This document shows, piece after piece, positions 12,646-23,183 of a DNA stretch of 64,000 nt. The position numbers were made by a program, and so were the translations under genes. Origin of the DNA: Alternaria dauci (lineage: Eukaryota; Ascomycota; Dothideomycetes; Pleosporales; Pleosporaceae); assembly GCF_042100115.1 (NCBI RefSeq), contig NC_091272.1, forward strand, positions 3,038,001 through 3,102,000, written 5' to 3'. The notes beneath the pieces were generated by a model. The model was not told the DNA's origin, made no database searches, and saw only the letters and a list, made by a program, of their open reading frames with translations. Within the stretch, counting starts at the first letter, position 1. The number at the start of each line of letters is the position of its first letter.

Positions 12646-12923
12646 TGTGACGAAGGTGGGTGGTGAAAATCCTAGAGATGGCTTGCTGGATTGGTGTGAC
12701 TCACGTCACGTGCATATTTCATGCTCCAAGTCTCTGAGCAGTGGGTGGATCGAATTCAGTTCCGCCAGTGTCTCCTAGCGTAGCATTTCCAGAATCTTTC
12801 CATGCTGCCCACTGGGGTGGAGGGCGTTGGGGTGACTAAGCGAACTGGCGCGCTAGGCCGGATGGACACGCTAGCGCAGCCTGGTTCCGAAGCTTTTGAG
12901 TATTGCGCTGGTAAGAAGGCAGC

Positions 12924-15719
12924 TTGCAATGTAACGAAGCTGCACAATTGATGCCACCGCCGCGCCTTCCCGGACATCTTCGGCCATGTCATGCCTCAGG
13001 GACCGCGTACCAGATTCGCTGCGCCCACAGGACGACCTACGCACAATCCTCGACCGCCGGCGATGAGTCCCCGCAAACCACGACTACGAACAGCCACGAT
13101 GCACAGGAGAAGACTTGGTGGAGTTCAGCTTTGAGCAGAGTTGCGTCATGGAACTATCAGGCATCATCGACCGAACCACGGCCAGACCCACAATCGCAGG
13201 ATACTCCCATCCCGTACTCAAGCGAAGCGAAAAAGGGCCCATCTGAGGAGCAATCCTCGGAAACTGGGGCTGGGCAACCCGAAAGAATAGTCGAATCTCC
13301 GGCGGAGCGTCAGCGAAGGATATTGCATTCGGAAGCACGTACACATGGCGTAGAGGCAGCCAAGACCGAGATTCGAGATCAAGATGTCCTTTCAGTGAAG
13401 AAGTCTAGCACTTCTTTAGAGAGGCCATCAGATCAACCATTCGTTCTGAGAAAGATCCCGTCCCTAAGTGACGCCCCCAATAGAAGTGGGCATGCGCGGA
13501 AGCCGCAAGCCACCATACACAAAGTCCAAAGGAAGCAACCCCCAATAGCCACCAGCGACAAGGACGTTCCTACAAATCCTCGAACCGATGACATCACAAT
13601 TATACGACAGCAGCTTCAGGGCTTGCTCGAGCAAGTCAAAGCCCTTCAAATCGCATTGGAAGCGAAGACCGCGGTGGGCCAGCAACCATCCTCAACTCGG
13701 CAGGGAAATGACACTCCATCCGTGGAGCCTGCACCGCCTGAGAACAATGAGCAACAAGCTACGTCGATGCAGTCTCTGCTAACGAATAAACCATTGACCA
13801 AGGGTCCGGATTCCTTTCGTCATGCTCATGCAAAATCTCGTTTCCCAGGGACTCGCTCTGGCACTCTTTGGTACAGTCAACGAGCTTTGCGTGATGCTGC
13901 TGCAACATTGGGCAAAACTGCTACCGAACTGGAGGCAATGTATTCTCCTGCGGTAGCCTCGTTTGCCAGGCATGTTCGCAATCGCCTGCGCGTATTGGAT
14001 GAAAGCGCAAAACTTGAGAGTGACCAGAAGCTTAGAGCTATATTAGGGTCGTCCTACAGAAACTGGGGCCTTGTTCGGGCAGAAGGTAGATACTCTCCTG
14101 AAGTGATCAAACAGCCAGGTTTGCTTCGGAAGCTGGAAGTCATAGATGTGCAGTCCAAATCGTCCAGTATATGGGCTGCTGTAAAGCACCTGAAAAAAGA
14201 GCTTTCACTCATCTCGCCAAGGGTTCCAAGGGCACCGTGGCTAGATATCTCCCGATCGAATGAATGGGCCGGGCGATCTCGCGATCATACAGAAGCTACA
14301 ACCAAGGCTCCAAGTAGTAGCACCGTGTCAAGCAGTTTGGAGAAAAAGAACGATAGCGAAAGATTGACGCGTCGGTTTCATACGCAGCCCCGTTTGATGA
14401 AGTCATCAAACCATTTCAATACGACCGCCGAGGACGGTAGCCGGAACAGTACAATAGCCCAGGAAAACTTGAAAGCCGAGGACGAAACATCGCCAGGTTC
14501 AAAGCAGAAATTAGAGCGTTCTACAACTACTACTGACAATGTGCCTTCCAAACCAACATCGGATACAGCTGAGCTGAGTGAGCAATCGCTTCTTGAAGAA
14601 CTCTTCCCTGAAACGAGTAGCACTTCACAACCTCGGCAGCCTGAGCCAAGCGACCGGTACCCAAAGCTCAACCTCCCAGACTCAACGCCTATCGTTCGTC
14701 GAGAATTCACCGACCGCACTCAGTCATTCAAAGAGCGAGTGGTTGAATCCATCCAAAAGCAAGGAGAGCAAATTACTGTTCTCCAACTCACGAATTGCAG
14801 CACTGAGCTGACGGAAACTGATTTCCGTCGGATCATACCAAAGGGCAAGCACATTGAAGGCTGGCATCGAGATGAGGACTTGTACAAGGTCGTGCCTGGT
14901 CGTGACCCAGTGAGTCTGGAGCGCCTGCCCTTTTACTACCTCCTCTTTAAGAATGCAGCAGCAGCTCTTGCGTACCAGAAGAACGCTTCGCGGCTGCACA
15001 AGCTGAGCGCTCTCCATCAACCGGCGAATATCTTCTCCGCTATCCCGCCACCCAAGGGGTTCCTCGAAGAAGGCGAAGACATCACGGCCGCTATTCAGTC
15101 CTACAACCTCCTACCTGCAAACCACCCCATGAGCCTGAACGTTCTGATGCAGCCTTACAACCCCGCCTTACGCAATCTGATTGAGAGAGGTGGCTACCAG
15201 CCCATCGCGCCCCCCGTCGACGCGAATGGAAACTCGATCTGGAGGGTACTCCTGCATATTGAAGGTTACGAGCCTACACCTTCGGACCTTTTCAGGATCT
15301 TCGCTCGCGATGCCTACAAGCACGGCATGACTCTTCCCCTCCGTAACGAATCGCAAAAGTCTATTCATCGACTCCGCGAAATGATCAACCTCAAGATGTC
15401 GTACAAGGCTGTCTCGTCGAGCCGTCCCCGCGCATACGGCACATTTGATCAGCCGAGGTCTGATACGGAGATGGCATATGATGACCCGGCGATTCAGAGC
15501 ATGCTAGGTGGTGTGGATGAAGAGAGACCAAGCCAACAGAACCAGCTGATTATGAATCGCGTGTACAATCGATGGGTGCTGGATTTTGAAGACGAGGATA
15601 CTGCTCGGAGATGGAGCGTGCGGTGGCATCGTAGGATGCTCCCTGAATTGAGCCACACAAAGGGAGCGTGGAGAGACAGTGAAGAGGCTAGGATCTGCAA
15701 TACTGAACTCCTGTGGTGA
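12924..15719 (+). CDS. Large uncharacterised, probably mitochondrial protein
   Basis: An uninterrupted frame encodes 931 residues, or 922 from the second Met at 12951. The Met-10 start is followed by a basic, acidic-free stretch rich in Arg, Pro and His, which looks like a mitochondrial presequence. Residues about 50-290 are low-complexity and hydrophilic. A conserved-looking block around 305-440 begins GTRSGTLWYS. A second folded block (about 610-930) is rich in aromatic and charged residues and ends WRDSEEARICNTELLW. No named domain was recognised. Mitochondrial RNA- or ribosome-associated fungal proteins often show this layout of presequence, disordered linker and C-terminal domain, but that is only a suggestion. 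The gene is divergent from the AAA ATPase (278 bases apart) and convergent with SNF8. Confidence 0.85.
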   Translation: MQCNEAAQLMPPPRLPGHLRPCHASGTAYQIRCAHRTTYAQSSTAGDESPQTTTTNSHDAQEKTWWSSALSRVASWNYQASSTEPRPDPQSQDTPIPYSSEAKKGPSEEQSSETGAGQPERIVESPAERQRRILHSEARTHGVEAAKTEIRDQDVLSVKKSSTSLERPSDQPFVLRKIPSLSDAPNRSGHARKPQATIHKVQRKQPPIATSDKDVPTNPRTDDITIIRQQLQGLLEQVKALQIALEAKTAVGQQPSSTRQGNDTPSVEPAPPENNEQQATSMQSLLTNKPLTKGPDSFRHAHAKSRFPGTRSGTLWYSQRALRDAAATLGKTATELEAMYSPAVASFARHVRNRLRVLDESAKLESDQKLRAILGSSYRNWGLVRAEGRYSPEVIKQPGLLRKLEVIDVQSKSSSIWAAVKHLKKELSLISPRVPRAPWLDISRSNEWAGRSRDHTEATTKAPSSSTVSSSLEKKNDSERLTRRFHTQPRLMKSSNHFNTTAEDGSRNSTIAQENLKAEDETSPGSKQKLERSTTTTDNVPSKPTSDTAELSEQSLLEELFPETSSTSQPRQPEPSDRYPKLNLPDSTPIVRREFTDRTQSFKERVVESIQKQGEQITVLQLTNCSTELTETDFRRIIPKGKHIEGWHRDEDLYKVVPGRDPVSLERLPFYYLLFKNAAAALAYQKNASRLHKLSALHQPANIFSAIPPPKGFLEEGEDITAAIQSYNLLPANHPMSLNVLMQPYNPALRNLIERGGYQPIAPPVDANGNSIWRVLLHIEGYEPTPSDLFRIFARDAYKHGMTLPLRNESQKSIHRLREMINLKMSYKAVSSSRPRAYGTFDQPRSDTEMAYDDPAIQSMLGGVDEERPSQQNQLIMNRVYNRWVLDFEDEDTARRWSVRWHRRMLPELSHTKGAWRDSEEARICNTELLW

Positions 15720-15878
15720 TGAAGAGGTTGTACAGCAGACTGTGTATATAATATAATGAGTTTTGCTCCCAAACCCAGCTCTCTGGTCGTGTGCGAAGTG
15801 GTTGTACGTGGTGGGTAACACCGGGTATCATAATGACATGTCTCCCACGCGCCAAAGCTCGACGATAAAGACTGAGTA

Positions 15879-16676
15879 CTAATGGCTGGCGTCGGCGGCA
15901 GTCAGGAAGGCCGGACTCCAGTATTCATTCTCCCCTGCTTGTGTATCCACCCATACCAGACTGTCTGCCATGAGGTCTTCGATGACAGCATGGGCCCGAG
16001 GTCTCTCCCAGTTGAGGTTCAGCTGCAGCATGGATACTGTGACGTAGCCGAGAACCTGTATGGCTTCGAGCACCGTGCTCTGGTCCGTGTTCAACTCCTT
16101 GGGCACGCTTCTTATCAAGCTTCTGTGTCCAATCTTCATGATGGAGAAGCAGGACCCAAGCGGAGCGAGCGAGTCTACAGCGCGCTTGATGTCGTCATCG
16201 CTGACTTGCATGCTTCCGCCTATGCGCTGTGACTTGGATATACGTGCCTTGAGATCCGAAACGCTTATCAGCCCGCCGTTCTCCGACCTCGTAGCGCGGC
16301 ACTCTTCGACAATCAGGACGCCCAGGTTGAAGTAGAAGTCATTCACGCTCCCGCCCAGCAGCTGTGCCCAGATGCTCTCGCCACCTGCCCCAGCCGCCTT
16401 GCCGTCTTTGCCATCTCGGTGATACGACGATGCGAGGAAGTCGATGTTCAGCGCCGAGCACATGCGCGCGAACTCGGCGCGGAAAGCGGGGTTGGCGCGT
16501 ATGTCCTTTGAGTGTGTGACGGCGAAGTTGTGGACGAGGGACTGGAAGACGGAGAGCTGGGTCGAGAGCGAGTCGGCATTGCGTGTGCGGAGCGTGGCGC
16601 CATGGGACGTGTAGTGGTGGTTTTGCAGACCGCGTGAGGTGAGCGAGGAGAGTCCCGGGGCGCGGCGGCGGTCCAT
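15879..16676 (-). CDS. SNF8: ESCRT-II subunit SNF8 (VPS22/EAP30)
   Basis: A single 265-residue frame matches the EAP30 family in length and layout. It has a basic N-terminus (MDRRRAPGLSSL), then a helical segment with FQSLVHNFAVTHSKDI and RAEFARMCSALNID, then two winged-helix repeats including SIWAQLLGGSVNDFYFNLGVLIVEE-type sequence and ending LVWVDTQ. The C-terminal WSPAF-type tail is also typical. SNF8 forms ESCRT-II with VPS25 and VPS36 on endosomes. There it helps sort ubiquitinated membrane proteins into multivesicular bodies, and in fungi it also acts in the Rim/Pal pH-signalling route. A small insert of Gly, Lys and Asp follows the SSYH segment (about residues 84-95). The gene is divergent from AAR2 with about 800 bases between start codons. 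Confidence 0.92.
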   Translation of the reverse strand: MDRRRAPGLSSLTSRGLQNHHYTSHGATLRTRNADSLSTQLSVFQSLVHNFAVTHSKDIRANPAFRAEFARMCSALNIDFLASSYHRDGKDGKAAGAGGESIWAQLLGGSVNDFYFNLGVLIVEECRATRSENGGLISVSDLKARISKSQRIGGSMQVSDDDIKRAVDSLAPLGSCFSIMKIGHRSLIRSVPKELNTDQSTVLEAIQVLGYVTVSMLQLNLNWERPRAHAVIEDLMADSLVWVDTQAGENEYWSPAFLTAADASH

Positions 16677-17483
16677 GGTCGTCGTCGGTGTCGTCGTATT
16701 CGCGCGCGTGCTCGTGCGTCTTCGAGGGGGTTTCTTCTACCTAGTGACTTGGTAGCTCCGGCGAGTTCAGCCAGAACGTCGACGTGATGCAGGGTCTGTC
16801 GAGTAATCCGGTGCCACGGTAAGAGCTAGAGACTATGCAAATGCACCCCTCAGCTGCAATGGCCACCGCGTCTGCGCCGCGTCTCTTGACAAATGCTCAA
16901 GAGCTTCGCTACTGGTAGTCGGTCGGGGTCAGGTGGTTAGACGAGGCAGATGGCCAAGACGTTGCGCATGCAGATCGCATCTAGACAATAAGATGCTTGC
17001 CACAGAGCAGCTTCTCGTCAAGGAACACCCGTCAATCACACAGTTCCCTCCACCACATGCGGAGTCGGGGGAGGTCGTCATGCCGAGCCGAGCCTCATGC
17101 TAACTCAATGACGTATGGTGCGTCGTTCGGTGAGTTATCGGGCCCTCTTTTCCGGTACAGGGCATCAGATGGCCATACGTTACCTGATGGCTACTCATGC
17201 GACAACACAATCTTAAGCCCTGGGCGCGGCGCCTTGACGCAAACTCCTTCTTTTCTGTCTTCTTTTCCCTTTTTTTCTGTACTTTGGTGACTCGATCCAT
17301 TCATCGACTGGACCCTGGCCCACAGCTAGGCTGCCGCAATCTCACGTGTATTAATATTTTTGCGTCTTACCCTTTCTGGAATTTATGATACCCCATTTCT
17401 CACCTGCTCGAGTAGAGCTCTGCGAGAAGCCTCTCCTCAAAATTCTACGACATTCCTGGTTCGAGGAAATCTTCCGCCCTAGA
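16677..17483. promoter_or_regulatory. Divergent promoter region of SNF8 and AAR2
   Basis: About 800 bases lie between the two divergent start codons. A strong pyrimidine tract runs from about 17244 to 17285, as is common just upstream of fungal transcription starts, on the AAR2 side. An AAR2-frame extension begins at an ATG at 17385. I treat it as leader sequence because the recognisable protein begins at 17484. Confidence 0.5.
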
Positions 17484-18791
17484 ATGGATCCCTCGACAAT
17501 TAACAACTGCGTGCTGCTGCTGAATCTGCCGCCAAAAGCCCTTGCTGGCATCGACCTACTCTCCTTTACAACATCACCACGTTTTCAAGGTGTCAAGAAT
17601 GTTCCGCCTGGCCTGCATTTCGTCTTCACTGCAAGCGACAGCACCTTGTCTGTGAGACATGGCGCATGGTTCTACGTCACGCCTGGTGTAGGCTCGCCAC
17701 AGGTATTCGTCAAGAAATGGGACGAGAGTGCCGAAGATCTTGTAGCCGAGACCTCGCAGACAGAAGTGTTGCGACACAAGGCAAATCTTGGAAGCATATG
17801 GAAAGATGGCCTGACGCCATATCGCCAAAGTGTGCAGGAGGGGGATTCTGGAGCCGAAGAGGGCTGGTCCGAGGAGTCTACAGATTGGAGCAAGCTTACA
17901 TCACAAATTACACCTACGATGCTATCGAGAATATGCGGGCTGAACCCCGATCACTGGAACTTGACGTCCGCATCTTCTGCTACACAGGATCTGGATAACA
18001 TACCGGGCCTGGAGACTAGCAATAGCATGCTACATCCCGAAAAAGAGCTTCGCTTCTTGCCCATCGATCTCAAAAAGACGTGGAGAGAAGGCGCGACTGG
18101 AAGAGAACGCACGGAAGCTGCACAGGACCGATCCTGGTTCCTTGGAGATCTTATCGACAACCATTGCCAGGCAGGTGACTTACGGGGTAGAGAGAACGAA
18201 ATCCTGGGCGAGCTGCAGTTTACTTTCCTTATGGTCTTGACGCTCAACAACAACTCCTGTCTCGAGCAATGGAAACGACTTTTGCGACTCTTGCTCACTT
18301 GTCGCCAAGCAGTCAAACAGCGGTCCCATCTGTTCCTCGACTTTTTGAAATGTCTACGGATACAGCTTAGTCATTGCGCCGACATGGAAGGTGACTTGTT
18401 CGATATGAACGACTTGGGTGGGGGCTTCTTGAGGCCGCTCCTCGGCCAATTCCGTAAAGCTCTCGACGATTTTGACGGCAAGTGGAAAGCCGATCTGGTA
18501 GACGAATTGGACGATCTGCAGGAATACATGCAGGAAGAGTTTGGATGGCAACCCGAGGGCTCGTATCTGAAGCGTGGTATGTTGGAGCTAGAGGACGGCG
18601 AGCGGGTAGAGATGGAAGTCAACGGCGCAGATGCAGACGACGAGCTGGGCGACTACGCACCCACGATCGTAGACTTGACTCCAGAGCAGCAAAAACTGTT
18701 AGTCGGGAGCGATATCGGTCAGACACAGCATACAGACGACGAAGAGTCAGAAGACGACATCGATCTAGACGACATGGATACGCGATACTGA
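17484..18791 (+). CDS. AAR2: AAR2 splicing factor family protein (U5 snRNP assembly)
   Basis: The 435-residue protein starts with MDPSTINN at 17484. The frame is open 33 codons further up, but that part is not family-like. The N-terminal domain shows hallmarks of AAR2: a short leader, then LLLNLPPKALAGID, VPPGLHFVFTAS, RHGAWFYV and the KWD segment. The C-terminal half is helical and includes EILGELQFTFLMVL and the CRQAVKQRSHLFLDFL region. It ends in an acidic tail rich in Asp and Glu (last 40 residues). AAR2 binds Prp8 in a cytoplasmic U5 snRNP precursor and is replaced by Brr2 in the nucleus, so it chaperones U5 assembly. No intron is seen. The family call is strong from the ordered N-terminal motifs. 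Confidence 0.9.
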   Translation: MDPSTINNCVLLLNLPPKALAGIDLLSFTTSPRFQGVKNVPPGLHFVFTASDSTLSVRHGAWFYVTPGVGSPQVFVKKWDESAEDLVAETSQTEVLRHKANLGSIWKDGLTPYRQSVQEGDSGAEEGWSEESTDWSKLTSQITPTMLSRICGLNPDHWNLTSASSATQDLDNIPGLETSNSMLHPEKELRFLPIDLKKTWREGATGRERTEAAQDRSWFLGDLIDNHCQAGDLRGRENEILGELQFTFLMVLTLNNNSCLEQWKRLLRLLLTCRQAVKQRSHLFLDFLKCLRIQLSHCADMEGDLFDMNDLGGGFLRPLLGQFRKALDDFDGKWKADLVDELDDLQEYMQEEFGWQPEGSYLKRGMLELEDGERVEMEVNGADADDELGDYAPTIVDLTPEQQKLLVGSDIGQTQHTDDEESEDDIDLDDMDTRY

Positions 18792-19626
18792 GGCGTCAAG
18801 TAGACCGTGCATGACCGGTGAGATTGAAAGAGAAACTGCCAACCCCCCGCGCACTCTATTTTGTTGCGCTTAGTGAACGCCACAAGCGGCACGTGGTCGC
18901 AAATATAGGCGCCTGCAGGAACAACCAGCCCCGAGCGCTAGTGCATACATTTCTTGTACCCATGTGTTGATTGCAGTTGCGGACTGCACAGCCTTACGCT
19001 TAATAGCAAATGTCATCATAATTCAATGTACTGTTCAGTCTGGAGCGATGTGGCTAAGCAGACGTGGCGAAAAACCATGCAGATGTCCGTTGCGGCGCAG
19101 CTGGTCAGCAAGGCGTTTCGAGGCGACTATGCACAAAGACGAAGGTGGTGAAGGTTTGGCCCCCAAGCTCTGGCACAAACTCGGGAAATTGCAGCCTTGG
19201 CTCGCTGTCCCCTACCCACGCTATTGACCCTCTCCCATGGCCAACGTCGCCAACGCCCATCAACTTATCCCGAATGCAGCCTGCTAAGGCTGCAACGCTT
19301 CCAAGTCGTGCCATACAGTCATGCTACGTGTCGGAGCTTGGGGCCGCTCATTGGTCTCGATCGCCTTGCTAGGAGCCTTGCGCGGGGAGTACGGCGACTG
19401 ATCTTCACGCGAAATGAGGGCTGTGCTTGCGATACCCGGCCTTGAGCCCCCTTGGCCATGAACACAAGCGATATGGAACGCCTTAATGCTTTGATAAGAG
19501 TCATGGCTATTCTCATATCCAGTAGACCGCTGCTCCAACACACTACTCGACATCTCGGAAGATTTTCTCACTACCGCGACAACTAGGCTTGACATTCCGT
19601 TGACTTTGACGATACAGACCTTCACA
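18792..19626. other. Intergenic region with no recognised gene
   Basis: About 830 bases between AAR2 and the LITAF gene, both plus strand. Overlapping open frames on both strands are short and without motifs. The final 70 bases are the likely leader of the LITAF gene. No RNA gene or repeat was recognised. Confidence 0.45.
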
Positions 19627-20299
19627 ATGGAGAAGCAAAACGGTAAGCATTTACTTTCCATGCGGCATTGCGCTTCAAGTGCATACGCCTCAATGCATTC
19701 CAGAGACTTTGCATAATCCTTTGGAGTGCTACGCCGCTCTCCAGCCTCCAATTCCAAATCTCAAACACAATAGTTCGCCTGCTGACAGTCTTCAAGTACC
19801 CATGCAGCAATACCCTCAGTCACCAGACATGACCGGCCAACCGCCCATGTATCCTCAAGATCCGAACGCGCAGCAATACCAACAGCAACCAGCCATGTAC
19901 GCGCAATACCCTCAAGGCATGCCCGCCGGCTCGCCGCCACCCCAACATCCCCAAGGCGCATACATCCAGCCCGACCATGCTGGCGTCCAGCCTGGCATGC
20001 CTCCCCAGCAACAAGGCGGAGCCGTCTACCAGAACGCAACCCCAATCGCGAGCCTAAACCGCGGTCCTGCACCTGCAGACTGTCCTGCGTGCGGACAACG
20101 CGCCATGACCAACGTCGCGTTCGAGACGGGAAATTCTACACACGCCTGGGCTCTCGGTCTGTGCTGCCTGTGTTGCTTGGGATGTATTCCTTACGTGATG
20201 AATTCGCTCAAGGATGTTCAGCACAAGTGCGGTCGCTGTGGTGTGCTGCTTGCGACTTGGCATCGCAGCGGAACCACCGAGGTACATATCCACTCTTAG
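19627..20299 (+). CDS. LITAF-domain membrane-associated zinc protein
   Basis: The proposed model is a 16-base first exon (19627-19642, MEKQN) spliced to 19797-20299, giving 172 residues. An alternative start is the in-frame Met at 19801 or nearby. The N-terminal half is Pro/Gln/Tyr-rich, as in LITAF and CDIP proteins, with many PQ and YP repeats. The C-terminal 75 residues form the LITAF domain: CPACG near residue 102, a hydrophobic Cys-rich stretch with CCLCCLGC that inserts into the membrane face, and a second HKCGRCG knuckle, together binding one zinc. Family members sit on the cytosolic face of endosomal or plasma membranes. The function of fungal forms is largely unknown. The domain call is strong. 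The first exon and its CAAG acceptor are tentative. Confidence 0.85.
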
Positions 20300-21456
20300 A
20301 CCATGTGGGGATCGTAAGTCGTGGCATATATACACAGTAGAGAGCGGGGATGTGGTTTTGAGATATTTGAAGGCGGATGATACCCAGTGGGAGTAAGGAG
20401 CGTTGGAGCGGCTGGCTGAAGGACGCGCCAGTTGGCTTTAGGGGCATGTTGTGCTCATTGTGATTTTTCTTACGCGTTATGCATAGTTGTTGTCATACCC
20501 AGATTTGATTGTGTTCGGAAATTACACGTATTTTGTTGCTGTACTCAAAACCGGTTGTGTGATGCAGGCAAGTTTCGTGGCACAATCACTTGAGCGATGT
20601 TTGTACCCAGAGGCGCGTTATCGTTCTTCATCGGTCAAAAGGTAGCTGATATGCTTCGTGTCGATACAAACTAAAGCGTTGCTAAGTCGTTAAAAATGTG
20701 GCCGTTCCACGTTACTAACATTTGTATGGTCTGACGTCACTTGAAATCCTCCGCGGACACCACACCACGAAGACCGAAATATGCAAGCTACGCGACATCA
20801 TCGGTGCAACGTCGCACATGGTGAAGAAATAAAGGCCAATCCGCCGTTAATGTGCCGCATAGCCATTTGTTGACATCACTGCCACTTCGTCAGCCACACA
20901 GGAGCCACCGCTAGCAAAACCAAGCTTTGGCTACGCGAACCAAGCTTCTACCAGCTTCCAAGATTCCTTGTCTCATGTCGCTTGATCGCGTTAAGATCTT
21001 CATTTCCTCCACATCACAATGCCGCCATCTGTCCGGATCGAGACCAACGGCAGGGTTGGTAACAGGTTTGTGGCTGATGAGTTACCAATGCGGCGGGAAA
21101 GGTGCGAAGAATGATGTCGTTTCGCAGCATACGTGAAAATGTGACGGTATGTCATGAGAAAATTGGCTTTAGGGGCCGACTCAGAATATAAGGGACGTAT
21201 TGCAAGCCTCTCTGTTTGCTTTCCTCAAAACTCATCACTCTGTTCATTCACTTTGGATCTCCGGTCGGTCTGCTCAGTGTAGGTGCTGCTTGCTTTGCTG
21301 GCACGCTACGCCGTTTGCTGTCCCCGATTACGCCTACCACTTCCGGAGCAAACAATAACAACAAAGACAACAAAACGTCATCCGCACGCCGTGCAGATAC
21401 CTTGCTCCACCATCTCACCACACCATTCTTGACAACAATACCCACCATTCCCAAAC
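20300..21456. other. Intergenic region upstream of the lipid phosphatase gene
   Basis: About 1.15 kb with no supported gene. The stretch after about 21200 is likely the transcribed leader of the PAP2 gene. It contains CA-rich sequence around 21400-21450, common before fungal start codons. Confidence 0.45.
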
Positions 21457-22739
21457 ATGGGTTTCTTCAACAAGCGCAACACGACTCCTGTCGCCGCAGA
21501 CACTACAACGGCAACTGGTGCTCACGAAAAGCGGACTAGACCCAGGCGTGCATCCAAAGGCGGCTCGTCATCCTACAACAGCAGGCCTGGCTTCGGATCA
21601 TGGCTCAAGGCTACTTGGCTCGACATTCTGACCATGGCTCTCATGGGCGCTGTCGGTCTTGGTGTTTACTTCGCTGACCCAGCCCCAAGCCGCAGCTTTC
21701 CAATCATCTTCCAAGATGGAGAGATTGTCTACCCTCAGTTCGCCTACCCTATGCGCAACGAGATTATTCCGATCTGGGCTGCTGCTTTGATGGCTTTCTT
21801 CATCCCCTTTGCTGTCTTCCTGATCGTTCAGGTCCGCGCTCGCAGTTTCTGGGATATCAACAACGCAACCATCGGTCTTCTCTACGCCTTGATCACCGCA
21901 GCCGTCTTCCAAGTCTTCATCAAGTGGCTTATTGGTGGGCTGCGTCCTCACTTCCTTGCTGTCTGCAAGCCTGTCATCCCTGCAAACCTTCTCCCGACCG
22001 TCGGCACCAACAACAATGGCGTTGAAGCCGGCAGCGCCTACGGCAACGTCGCAAACGGATACCGCCAGATCATGTTCGACCGCAGCATCTGCACGGGTGA
22101 CAAGAATGAGATCAACGACAGTCTCGAGTCCATGCCCTCTGGTCACACTACAGCTGCCTTTGCCGGATTTGTTTACCTGTACCTGTACCTCAACGCCAAG
22201 TTGAAGGTCTTCTCCAACCACCACCCGGCTATGTGGAAACTCGTCGCTCTCTACGCACCTATTCTTGGAGCCTGCTTGATTGGCGGTGCCTTGACCATCG
22301 ATGAGTACCACAACTGGGTAAGTCCCTACAGCTCTCACTTCAAAAACTTAGATCATTGCTAACAGATGCTCAGTACGATATCCTTGCCGGAGCAGTCATT
22401 GGTACTTTGATGGCCTTCAGCGCTTACCGCATGACCTACGCCTCAGTCTGGGACTTCCGTTTCAACCACATCCCTCTTATGCGTCATGCTCCTTTCGTCT
22501 ATGGAGCCGGCCCAAGCTCTTTCGATGGATTCCACGACACCGTCTTCACTCGCAAGGCTGGATGGGGTACAATTGAGGGAACTAGCTGGGGTGGTGCGCC
22601 GTTCGATGCCGCAGATGGTCCTAGGGGTACCATGATGCCGCACCCTGACGGCCCTGCTCATGGCCACCACGGCAGTGCCTCGAGCCGTGTTCAGAGGAAG
22701 CCTCTCGGTGCTGACAGGCATGGTGAGCAGATGGTCTAA
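21457..22739 (+). CDS. PAP2-family lipid phosphate phosphatase
   Basis: Two exons (21457-22317 and 22374-22739) separated by a 56-base intron give 408 residues. About six membrane segments are visible, the first after a basic N-terminal tail (about residues 50-70). The phosphatase signature is K-x6-RP (KWLIGGLRP, about 156-164), PSGH (about 227-230), and H-x3-D (HNWYD, residues 285-289). The usual SR at the start of the third motif is absent, and the region reads LTIDEYH. The family removes phosphate from phosphatidate, diacylglycerol pyrophosphate or related lipids in ER, Golgi or vacuolar membranes. A long loop between motifs 1 and 2 (about 165-225) is rich in Gly and Asn. The substrate is not predictable from sequence. 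Confidence 0.9.
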
Positions 22740-23183
22740 GTTATAGCTTGAGCTGGTAGGCATCTCAGATATGCCGGCCTAAAGCATAGGGCGGTACATC
22801 TGCCGTATGATGTGAGGTGTGTAGTTGAGGTAATGCTGGGAACAGAGCCTAAGTAGGGCGTTTACTGGAATTGCCAAGTTGGCAACTCTGATTTGACGAT
22901 TACGATAGCGAGGCGTTATTGGGCTCTGGGGATACCACGATATTGTAATATAGTGCCAATTCGATAACAACTTTTATCAAATACTGTTGAGGTTGCATTC
23001 AAGCGTGAAGCCATGGTTTTTTTTACCGGAACACATCGGAATCGTTCCGAGCTGATTCCGAATACCTGCTCGCGCGTGTCGAGCCATGGCCCGTCATGCG
23101 AGAAGATCGCGCGGCGACGCATTGGCAGGTCAAGGCCATCCTCAGCTTTTGTGTGAAACCCGAACTTCCTGGTCGATTTAGCC
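22740..23183. other. Intergenic region
   Basis: About 440 bases between the PAP2 gene and the DUF7704-like gene, both on the plus strand. No motif-bearing open frame is present. It holds the 3' flank of the first gene and the promoter of the second. Confidence 0.45.

Noticed and set aside
17385..17483. Upstream in-frame ATG extending AAR2 by 33 codons
   Set aside because: Family similarity begins at MDPST (17484). The extension follows a pyrimidine tract and looks like leader.
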